Source of the DNA: Desulfurococcales archaeon
GTDB lineage: Archaea > Thermoproteota > Thermoprotei_A > Sulfolobales > NBVN01
Reading direction: 5' to 3'
Assembly (NCBI GenBank): GCA_027083115.1
Contig: JALWQN010000073.1
Location: forward strand, 1 to 9,800
Length of the DNA: 9,800 nt
Positions 1 through 6,189 of this stretch are shown here, in pieces. A program made the position numbers and the translations under genes. Numbering within the stretch: position 1 is the first letter of the stretch; each line of letters opens with the position of its first letter. The notes below the pieces were generated by a model, which saw nothing but the letters and a program-made list of their open reading frames with translations, was not told the DNA's origin and searched no databases.

Positions 1-2018
1 GTGCTCTTGATGAGTTAGTTAGTGACGGAAGCAAGACCCTAGTATTCGTTAACTCTAGGAGATTAGCTGAGAGGCTTCTGGAGGGCTTAAGCAATGACTC
101 ATCAAGTAAGGCCGCAGTACATCACTCATCAATATCTGGGGAAGTTAAGGAGGGTGTTGAGTCACTATTCCGTAAAGGAGATATCAAGGTTGTTATAGCT
201 ACCAAAACCCTTGAGTTAGGTATTGATGTTGGAGATATAGACAGAGTCATTCATGTCGGCTCACCCACTTCTGTTTACTCGCTCCTCCAGAGGGCTGGTA
301 GAGCAAAACATAAGGTGGATGAAATTAGTGAGGCAGTAATTCTTGTTGATGCTGAAAGCGATTACTACCTTTCCTTAGCCGCTAAGAAACTTACTGATGA
401 AGGAATTAATGAGGAATCCCCTGAAATGCCTTGCTATCTTGACGTGGTTTCTAGGGAGGTCTTAGGGCATTGTCTAAAAAGGCACGTCAAAATCAGTGAG
501 TTAATGGATATAATTACTTCAGTGCAGCCGTGCAGGGAAAGAGCGAGGGACTTACTAAAGCTCATTGAGCTCCTGAAAAGTAACGGGTTGCTTAAGGAAT
601 TAGGTGAGGAGAAAGTCAGGACAGGTAGGTTCTTCTATCAGGTCTGGAGTAAGGGAGGTGCTGGCGTAGATATTAGGAGGTTCTTTAGCACAATACAAAA
701 TAATGACGACAAGTTCACCGTTAAATTCGTTGCTAAAGAGATAGGGTCCTTAGACATGACTTACGTGCTTAAGTACCTCAGGCCTTGGGATAAGGTAAGA
801 ATAGGTGGTAGGGTTTGGGAGGTAACAAGCATTGACTTAACCCATAAGGCCGTTAACGTCCATCCTGCAGGATCGTCAGGCGTGATACCTTCTTGGTCAG
901 GCAGCCTAATAAGTCACTCAACCTTACTAAGCAAGAAATTCTTCAGGTGCCTGAGTGAGTGTGAGGAGTGCGGCATATGTGATGAGGAAGTTGTTAAGTG
1001 GTTCGAGAAGTATGGGGTTAGTCCACCAACAGAATCTGAGCTCCTGGTTGAGCGCCTTAATGAACTTGAGGTGCTTTACGGGCCTATGGGACACAGGTTC
1101 TTTGAGTTGCTTGGCTACGTTCTCGCATACATTGGTTTGTCTTCAGGGAAGGGAGTAGTTAGTGTGAGGGTCTCTCCCTACGGCATTGCTTCAAAGAACA
1201 TTCTCCACCTACTTAATACAGCTAAGGCCATGGGTCTCGACGGAAATTACTTAATTAAGGAAGCAATCAAGATAACTCCCCAGTACCACATGAAGTTAAG
1301 GGAGCTACTGCCTTCCTTCGGAAGCCTTAAGAACTCCTTAGTTAAGGAGGAAGCCATAAAGCAAGTTATTGATGAGTTCAATAACGATGCGGAAAACACT
1401 GAACTAATTAAGGAGCTTCTGGCTGGCGGCATCAGCTTAAGGGCAGTTAATGCTTTAAGTCCCTCCCCCATAGCTGAGGTGATATCTAAGGCTCCGAACC
1501 TTAGGCCCTGGTATGGGGGGTCACTGCACGTAATTGCCGAATCATTGAAGGGGATGGCGTTAACTGCTGAGGAGGTTGCTGAGGTTTCGGGCTTGCCTCC
1601 AGCATACGTTGAGAGGAAGCTTAAGAGAATGCGTGCCCTTAAAGGCAGGCTTAAGGCAATAATGATATATGATGTTTTTGATGGGAGAGTTAGGTGGGCC
1701 CTAGCCGATGACCTGGAAAGGCTTGCCCGAAACGACCTTAAGGATAGCTTTACCCCGAAGTACGGAGGGATCTACACCGTATCATTAATGACTGATAAGC
1801 TTGATCCAGGTAAGTCCACAGTAATTAACTTAGGTAAGGACAGCCTAGAGAAAGTTAGTGAGGGTATTCAAGCTGATGAGTTCTATAAGGTAATTGTTCG
1901 TCCGCTCTCGGGAAGGAAGGCCCTAACATATTATAATGTGCCGAAGAGACTTCTTCCCTTGGTCATCATGAACGCAGCAACTTACTTGGAAGGTATGGGT
2001 TATGCGGACTTCATTTAA
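1..2018 (+). CDS. Lhr-family superfamily 2 DNA/RNA helicase, C-terminal part (5' end outside window)
   Basis: The reading frame is open from the left edge (first full codon at position 3) and shows 671 residues; the GTG at 315 is only an internal codon. The visible part begins in the second RecA domain: motif IV-like TLVFVNSRR (visible residues 12-20), motif V ATKTLELGIDVG (66-77) and motif VI QRAGRAKH (96-103). Lhr proteins usually have QRxGRAGH here, so the K is unusual. Then come a winged-helix-like stretch (about 140-200), the Lhr-type beta-barrel (about 236-300: WDKVRIGGRVWEV, then IPSWSGS), a segment with LYGPMGHRFFELLGYVLA followed by VRVSPYG, which matches the Lhr core, and a C-terminal helical part. 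Family knowledge: ATP-driven 3'-5' translocases in nucleic-acid repair or RNA metabolism. The odd feature is a Cys cluster at residues 316, 320, 323 and 326. RecA1 with Walker A and DEAH must lie upstream. The family call is firm; the substrate is unknown. Confidence 0.88.
   Translation, partial: ALDELVSDGSKTLVFVNSRRLAERLLEGLSNDSSSKAAVHHSSISGEVKEGVESLFRKGDIKVVIATKTLELGIDVGDIDRVIHVGSPTSVYSLLQRAGRAKHKVDEISEAVILVDAESDYYLSLAAKKLTDEGINEESPEMPCYLDVVSREVLGHCLKRHVKISELMDIITSVQPCRERARDLLKLIELLKSNGLLKELGEEKVRTGRFFYQVWSKGGAGVDIRRFFSTIQNNDDKFTVKFVAKEIGSLDMTYVLKYLRPWDKVRIGGRVWEVTSIDLTHKAVNVHPAGSSGVIPSWSGSLISHSTLLSKKFFRCLSECEECGICDEEVVKWFEKYGVSPPTESELLVERLNELEVLYGPMGHRFFELLGYVLAYIGLSSGKGVVSVRVSPYGIASKNILHLLNTAKAMGLDGNYLIKEAIKITPQYHMKLRELLPSFGSLKNSLVKEEAIKQVIDEFNNDAENTELIKELLAGGISLRAVNALSPSPIAEVISKAPNLRPWYGGSLHVIAESLKGMALTAEEVAEVSGLPPAYVERKLKRMRALKGRLKAIMIYDVFDGRVRWALADDLERLARNDLKDSFTPKYGGIYTVSLMTDKLDPGKSTVINLGKDSLEKVSEGIQADEFYKVIVRPLSGRKALTYYNVPKRLLPLVIMNAATYLEGMGYADFI
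948..980 (+). other. Four-cysteine cluster (Cx3Cx2Cx2C) in the helicase, possible metal site
   Basis: Codons at 948, 960, 969 and 978 are all Cys, spaced C-x3-C-x2-C-x2-C within RCLSECEECGICDEE. The cluster sits just after the Lhr beta-barrel domain and before the Lhr core alpha-helical domain. Classical Lhr-core proteins as I know them do not need a Cys cluster here. The spacing could hold zinc or an Fe-S cluster; which one, or neither, is inference. It faintly recalls the Cys-rich zinc site of MrfA-type (DUF1998) helicases, but the surrounding sequence is Lhr-like. Confidence 0.5.
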
Positions 2019-2532
2019 TGCATACTTAATAATTCGTGTTGTTGGAAGCAGTCTGAAGGTGTTGAAGGCCTTAATGGATTTGAGGGCTAAGGTCTCAACC
2101 GATTACGAGTCTGGGGAAATAAGAGCTCACCTTAAAGTAAAGCCCGAATCACTTAGTGAATTGATTAAAGCCGTAAATGAACTGAATGAATTAACGAGGT
2201 ACTGCATAGTTAAGCCCTACCTGACAATCAAATTAGGTAGTGACGAATTCCGTAAGACCATTAAGTCTTTGAGGAAGTTCTGCAGTAACTCAGTGGTTAC
2301 TCCCACAGGCGTCTTCAGGTGTGTTAAGGTATTCAATAGTCACACTGTGTTTCTGGAGGGGAGGCCCGCTTCAGGGGTGATTAAGGCCATATTTGTTAGG
2401 GAGGTCCTCACGCACCCTTATGAAGTCCCTAGCAAGATCCAGGTGTTTACTTCATGTAGCGATTTAGGCGAGGAGCAAGTGATTAAGGGCATGAATCACT
2501 TATTATCTTACTTGAGTGAGTGTCTAGGGTGA
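2002..2532 (+). CDS. Conserved-looking hypothetical protein, 176 aa, coupled to the helicase gene
   Basis: I do not recognise this protein. It starts at ATG 2002, overlapping the helicase end by 17 bases, so the two genes are very likely co-transcribed and coupled. It has no signal peptide or membrane segment. The first half predicts a strand (residues 6-14, NAYLIIRVV), a helix (16-30), a beta stretch (38-48, GEIRAHLKVKP) and a helix (49-65, SLSELIKAVNELNELTR). This order resembles the small Pcc1/LAGE3 fold of KEOPS, but there is no clear sequence match and I would not name it so. The second half (72-175) has four Cys (93, 106, 151 and 174) and ends in a helix. A later in-frame ATG at residue 25 would cut the first strand, so the upstream start is preferred. 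It may assist the helicase, but that rests only on position. Confidence 0.75.
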   Translation: MRTSFNAYLIIRVVGSSLKVLKALMDLRAKVSTDYESGEIRAHLKVKPESLSELIKAVNELNELTRYCIVKPYLTIKLGSDEFRKTIKSLRKFCSNSVVTPTGVFRCVKVFNSHTVFLEGRPASGVIKAIFVREVLTHPYEVPSKIQVFTSCSDLGEEQVIKGMNHLLSYLSECLG

Positions 2533-2586
2533 TCGGCAACGCGTTGGGAGAATTTACTTAAGGATATTGACTTCGTTAAGGGTGTT

Positions 2587-2829
2587 TTGGGAATTGTTTT
2601 CGGTTTCTTGCTTGCTTCCTTAACACCTTGGCTGTGGGAGTTGATGGGTCATCCATACTCGGACATCACCTTACTGGTTGTTTATGCAGTTAACTACTTT
2701 GTGGCGACCTACGTTACGGACAGGACACTTCGTTACGGCACATTACGTAAGGGTATAGCCACTTTCTTCTCGTTTGAGTTCATTTCTTGGGTGGCTTTCT
2801 TTGAGGCTATCGTGAGGTTGCATGCGTAA
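2587..2829 (+). CDS. Small membrane protein of unknown function, about 80 aa
   Basis: The protein is small and very hydrophobic, with three probable membrane segments: residues 1-19 (GIVFGFLLASLTPWLWELM), 25-43 (SDITLLVVYAVNYFVATYV) and 57-78 (GIATFFSFEFISWVAFFEAIV). A short basic and polar loop with RTLRYGTLRKG lies between the last two. No family is recognised. The start is uncertain. TTG at 2587 is the first usual start codon in frame, but it would begin inside a hydrophobic segment. The frame stays open upstream to the TGA of the preceding gene (2530-2532) and encodes a plausible amphipathic lead-in (RWENLLKDIDFVKGVLG), so the true N-terminus may lie further left through a rare start codon. 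Codon use matches the neighbouring genes, which supports it as real. Confidence 0.6.
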   Translation: MGIVFGFLLASLTPWLWELMGHPYSDITLLVVYAVNYFVATYVTDRTLRYGTLRKGIATFFSFEFISWVAFFEAIVRLHA

Positions 2830-2833
2830 GGAG

Positions 2834-2845
2834 TTAAGGTATAAA
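2834..2845 (+). promoter_or_regulatory. Archaeal BRE/TATA promoter for the methyltransferase-RqcH unit
   Basis: TTAAGG at 2834-2839 is followed directly by TATAAA at 2840-2845. The box centre lies 26-27 bases upstream of ATG 2869, the distance expected between a TATA box and the transcription start in archaea. This predicts a leaderless or nearly leaderless mRNA starting at the GTG/ATG pair 2866-2871. The 39-base gap between the small membrane-protein gene and the methyltransferase holds nothing else obvious. Confidence 0.55.
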
Positions 2846-2868
2846 CCTGGGGCAGGTGTTTTAGGGTG

Positions 2869-3429
2869 ATGCGCGAGGTTGATTTGCTGGAATGGTACGA
2901 TTCTCTGGCATCAGCCTATGATGAATTATACGGTGAGGAGCAGAGGGCTAAGTACGTTGAGGTACTGAATAAGTTGGGTTTTGATGTGCTTAATGCTTCG
3001 GTTAGGGTTCTTGATTCCGGGTGTGGGACTGGTAAGCTACTTCATGAGTTAGTTAGTAGGGGTTTGAGAGGGCATTATATAGGGATTGACTTAAGCCTTA
3101 ATCTATTGCTTCAAGGAATGAAGCACCTCATGAATTTAGGAAGTAATTACTTGGTGGTTGATTTTGTTGCTGGGGACTTGATGAGGCCTCCCTTCAGGGA
3201 GGGTGCCTTCAACACGGTTTTTTCTTTCACGGTAATTAGGGATAGGGTTAGTGACATAAGAATAATCAATAACTTGAGGTCACTTACTGAGGATAGGGGG
3301 ATCCTTGCCTACACTGTGCTTTCCTCGAGTGAAGGAGGGGAGGGGGTGGGGAGCGTGTGTAGGGGTGTTTATGGCAGGCTCACTAGGTTAGAGGGCTACT
3401 GTGTTGAGGTGGTGGGTGATGAAGCCTAA
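2869..3429 (+). CDS. Class I SAM-dependent methyltransferase
   Basis: The 186-aa protein has a Rossmann-type methyltransferase fold. It has an N-terminal helix with the common WYDSLASAYDELYGEEQ pattern (residues 9-25). Motif I, the SAM-binding glycine loop, is VLDSGCGTG (48-56). An acidic residue ends strand 2 in GID (72-74), GD lies at 102-103 before the strand-4 region, and FNTVFSFTVI (114-123) stands where many relatives have FDxV, so the usual Asp is Asn. The C-terminus after 150 is Gly-rich and short. The substrate (RNA, protein or small molecule) cannot be read from the sequence. ATG 2869 is chosen over GTG 2866 because it fits the upstream TATA spacing and normal family starts; the two differ by one residue. 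The 3' end overlaps RqcH by 11 bases, which suggests coupled translation and a role near the ribosome or translation factors, by inference. Confidence 0.82.
   Translation: MREVDLLEWYDSLASAYDELYGEEQRAKYVEVLNKLGFDVLNASVRVLDSGCGTGKLLHELVSRGLRGHYIGIDLSLNLLLQGMKHLMNLGSNYLVVDFVAGDLMRPPFREGAFNTVFSFTVIRDRVSDIRIINNLRSLTEDRGILAYTVLSSSEGGEGVGSVCRGVYGRLTRLEGYCVEVVGDEA
3406..3412 (+). promoter_or_regulatory. Ribosome binding site (GAGGTGG) for RqcH inside the methyltransferase gene
   Basis: GAGGTGG lies 6 bases before ATG 3419 and matches the purine-rich Shine-Dalgarno complement of archaeal 16S rRNA 3' ends (GGAGGTGAT). It supports ATG 3419 over the earlier in-frame GTG 3401. Because the site lies within the methyltransferase coding sequence, RqcH would be translated from the same mRNA by internal initiation or coupling. 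Confidence 0.5.
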
Positions 3430-5344
3430 GAAATCATTAAGTTCATTGGATGTTGCTGTGGTTGCTTCAGAACTTAATGATGAATTAAGTGATGGTTGGG
3501 TGGATAACCTTTACTCAATCAATAAGGGATTATTGCTTAAGGTTAGGTCGCGTGATGGCAGATTAAAGCACGTGGTTTTGGAGCCCGGTGTAAGGGCTAA
3601 CTTAACGAGTAGGTTAGGAAGTAAGGGTTTGGCGGGCAGGGTACAGGTCTTCAGGAGGTTCTTGAGGAACGCAAGAATTAAGGCGGTCAATCAGTTCAGG
3701 TTTGAGAGAATACTTGTTTTTGAAGTTCTTAAGTCAGGCAGTATGGTTCACTTCATTATTGAGTTAATCCCTAGGGGTGTAGCTGCCTTAATTGATGAGG
3801 GAGGTAAGGTGCTTGTCTCAGACCGAGATATCTCGGTTAAGGACAGGGTCGTTAGGCCCGGCATTAATTACTCTTACCCACCTACCTTTCCTGACCCAAG
3901 AGACCTTGGCCTTAATGAATGGGTAAGTAGGTTAATGAATTATGGGTCGTTAGGTAGTGGATTAATTAAGGGATTAGGTTTCCCGCCTGAAGTAGTTAAT
4001 GAGGTTGTTGAGGAAGGCCTGAGGAAGAGTAGAGTAAGTGACCTGAGTGAGGAAACTATTTCCTTAATTAGGAGTAGATTGCTTGGCTTTATTGATGAAG
4101 TAATTAAGAACCCTAAGCCAGTAATTATTTTCTGTGGCGGTAAACCCTTATCCTTCCATCCCTTCATACCTAAGGAGATTCCTGACGGTTGTGGAGTTAG
4201 TGAATACGGATCCATGAATGAAGCAATCGATAATTACTTCACTCAACTGCAGCTCTCTAGGGCTCCTGAAGGTGGTGCTGAGAGCCTAAAGATCAAGAAC
4301 ACCTTGGATAAGGCGTTAAGGGATTTGGGGGGTTTGAGGGAGAGAGTTAAGGAATTGAGTGAAGTGCTGAATGTGTTTAAGGTGAAGTACCCGTTTGTTG
4401 AGGGTGTTTGGGGCTGCGTTAACGAGAAGGTTAAGACAGTGGGTTGGGAAGGGGTTAAGGAATGCAGTGTGTTAGGTTATGACCCATCTAAAGGCACCTT
4501 CACCCTGCTGGTTGAGGATAAGGAAATAAGGTTAAGAGTTAATGAGGACGTTAAAAAGCAGTATGTTCGCTTAATGAAGGAATTAGGTGTCCTGAGGAGG
4601 AAGGTTGAGAAAGCTGAGGAGTCAGTTAAGAGCCTTGAGGACAGGTTGAGGAAGGCTCTAGCTGAGGAGGAGGAAAGAAGGAAAGTAGTTAAGGTAGTTA
4701 AGAAGGTTGAGTGGTTCCATCAGTTCCACTGGCTCATTACCTCCGGGGGTTACTTAGCTATTGGTGGGAGGGATGCCCAACAGAACGAGAAAGTAGTTAG
4801 CAAGTACTTAGGTGCTGAAGACATCTTTATTCATGCAGTGATTCACGGCGGTTCCGCATTCGTCCTTAAGACCGAAGGCAGGTTCCCGGGAGATAAGGAC
4901 TTGAGGGAGGTTGCCGTTATGGCTGTCTCCTACAGTAAGGGATGGGATGAGGGAGTTGGTGCATTAGATGCCTTCTGGGTTTGGGGGAAGCAAGTCAGTA
5001 AGTCCCCTCCCCCAGGACAATACCTGCCTAAGGGTTCCTTCATGATTTACGGAAGGAAGAACCTGATTAAGGGGGTTGAGTTAAGGGTTTCTGTAGGGAT
5101 TAAGGTTTTGGACGGGAAGTATTATGAAGTTGTTTCTGGGCCTGAGGAGAGGTTACTTAATGATGATGACGTCATTGCTTACGTGACTTTAGTGCCTGGA
5201 TCCCTTAAGCCCTCGGAAGTAAGTAAGGAATTCATTAAGGGATTGAAGGGAATGAATTACGAGTTCCTTGGTTTACAGGAGTCCGACATAGTTGCTAGGG
5301 TTCCTGGACCCAGCGACATAATTAGGTTTCAGGTCAGGGATTGA
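3419..5344 (+). CDS. rqcH: Ribosome-rescue factor RqcH (Rqc2/NEMF, NFACT family)
   Basis: The 641-aa protein has the archaeal NFACT layout. The NFACT-N domain covers about residues 1-230, beginning KKSLSSLDVAVVASELN with D11. Two long charged coiled-coil arms (about 272-325 and 379-432) flank a small middle region. The NFACT-R (DUF814) domain covers about 430-550 with ITSGGYLAIGGRDAQQNE; the GGRDAQQNE signature is at 449-457. Family knowledge: Rqc2/RqcH binds the large ribosomal subunit carrying a stalled nascent chain and tRNA and adds C-terminal tails (alanine in bacteria) that mark the chain for degradation. The conserved Asp-Arg pair needed for this in yeast and Bacillus aligns here with E96-R97 (FRFERILVF), so Asp is replaced by Glu. 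HAVIHGG (472-478) stands where relatives often have HADLHG. ATG 3419 is chosen by the family-like N-terminus and the ribosome binding site; GTG 3401 would add six residues. It is cytoplasmic and coupled to the methyltransferase. Confidence 0.93.
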   Translation: MKPKKSLSSLDVAVVASELNDELSDGWVDNLYSINKGLLLKVRSRDGRLKHVVLEPGVRANLTSRLGSKGLAGRVQVFRRFLRNARIKAVNQFRFERILVFEVLKSGSMVHFIIELIPRGVAALIDEGGKVLVSDRDISVKDRVVRPGINYSYPPTFPDPRDLGLNEWVSRLMNYGSLGSGLIKGLGFPPEVVNEVVEEGLRKSRVSDLSEETISLIRSRLLGFIDEVIKNPKPVIIFCGGKPLSFHPFIPKEIPDGCGVSEYGSMNEAIDNYFTQLQLSRAPEGGAESLKIKNTLDKALRDLGGLRERVKELSEVLNVFKVKYPFVEGVWGCVNEKVKTVGWEGVKECSVLGYDPSKGTFTLLVEDKEIRLRVNEDVKKQYVRLMKELGVLRRKVEKAEESVKSLEDRLRKALAEEEERRKVVKVVKKVEWFHQFHWLITSGGYLAIGGRDAQQNEKVVSKYLGAEDIFIHAVIHGGSAFVLKTEGRFPGDKDLREVAVMAVSYSKGWDEGVGALDAFWVWGKQVSKSPPPGQYLPKGSFMIYGRKNLIKGVELRVSVGIKVLDGKYYEVVSGPEERLLNDDDVIAYVTLVPGSLKPSEVSKEFIKGLKGMNYEFLGLQESDIVARVPGPSDIIRFQVRD

Positions 5345-5364
5345 AACATTAAAACGCCTGAACG

Positions 5365-5375
5365 GATATATTTAT
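5365..5375 (+). promoter_or_regulatory. TATA-like promoter upstream of the CBS gene array
   Basis: GATATATTTAT in the 42-base gap after rqcH is the only AT-rich box between the two genes and resembles a crenarchaeal TATA element. Its centre (about 5370) predicts a transcription start near 5394-5398. That lies downstream of TTG 5387 and upstream of ATG 5405, so it bears on which start codon the first CBS gene uses. No clear terminator for rqcH is visible in the gap. Confidence 0.45.
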
Positions 5376-5386
5376 GTGGTGTAAAA

Positions 5387-6181
5387 TTGCGTGTTAGATC
5401 CTTCATGGATCGTTCTTATCCTCACGTATCACCTTCAGACCTACTAACTAATGCTCGCGCACTCCTCCGTGACCTCGCTTTAAGGATGCTGCCAGTGGTT
5501 GGTCCTGAAGGTAGGTTGGAGGGTGTTGTGACCAGGATTCACGTGCTTTCCTTATCCTCCACGAAATCTAACGCTTTAGTTCGTGACGTTATGGACCCTC
5601 CTAAACTGGTTTTTGTGGAGGGTGAGGATGCAGTTAGGGCTTTTCAGGCGATGATTGAGCTGGACGTGTGGTTCGCTCCAGTAGTTAATGAAGGCACAAA
5701 CAAGTGTTTGGGGGTTATTTCCTTAAGCAATTACTTGAGGAACGTGCTGAGGAGCGAGCACCCTAAGCATAGGGCTAGGGTTTCCGAATTAATGACTGAG
5801 GAGGTAGTTACTTTCACTCCTGAGGACCCAGTAAGTAAGGTCTGGAGGAAGATGCTGAGCACAGGATATGGTGGCTTCCCAGTAATTAAGAGGAAGGACG
5901 TGGTTGTCGGGATGATCACTCAGCACGACCTCTTAAGGAAGGGGTACACGAGAATAGAGCTTGAGTCTGAGTCAGGACCTAGGGCAGGCCCTAAGGTTAG
6001 GGAAGCGATGACTTCACCTGCAATAACTGTCGGCCCTCAGGACACGCTACAGAAGGCAGTTAACCTTATGGTGAGGAACGACATAGGTAGGCTTCCGGTA
6101 GTTAATGATGGAGGTAAGCTCTTGGGCATTATCGACAGGAGTGACGCGGTATCAGCTTATTTCCACTTCAGAACCCATTAA
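5387..6181 (+). CDS. Four-CBS-domain protein 1 of 4
   Basis: The 264-aa protein consists entirely of four CBS domains, i.e. two Bateman modules: about residues 2-56, 64-120, 130-186 and 203-258. Each begins with a (V)RxxM-type strand (VRSFM, VRDVM, VSELM, VREAM). Family knowledge: CBS pairs bind AMP, ATP, SAM or similar ligands and act as regulatory modules. The [S/T]xxD ribose-contact motif after the last strand is intact only in domain 3 (TQHD). Domain 1 has TRIH, domain 2 SLSN and domain 4 DRSD, so ligand binding is probably concentrated in the second module. No catalytic, DNA-binding or membrane domain is present. TTG 5387 keeps the first CBS strand; ATG 5405 is an alternative that fits the promoter better but trims six residues. 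It is the first of four adjacent paralogues and ends 8 bases before the next. Confidence 0.9.
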   Translation: MRVRSFMDRSYPHVSPSDLLTNARALLRDLALRMLPVVGPEGRLEGVVTRIHVLSLSSTKSNALVRDVMDPPKLVFVEGEDAVRAFQAMIELDVWFAPVVNEGTNKCLGVISLSNYLRNVLRSEHPKHRARVSELMTEEVVTFTPEDPVSKVWRKMLSTGYGGFPVIKRKDVVVGMITQHDLLRKGYTRIELESESGPRAGPKVREAMTSPAITVGPQDTLQKAVNLMVRNDIGRLPVVNDGGKLLGIIDRSDAVSAYFHFRTH

Positions 6182-6189
6182 GTCATTCT

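Noticed and set aside
955..1158. Second-frame open stretch inside the helicase gene
   Set aside because: It is a shadow in another frame of a well-supported domain region, with no family features and no start signal.
5345..5386. Possible small RNA or riboswitch upstream of the CBS array
   Set aside because: The gap is 42 bases, has no convincing stem-loop, and is mostly accounted for by the promoter-like box.
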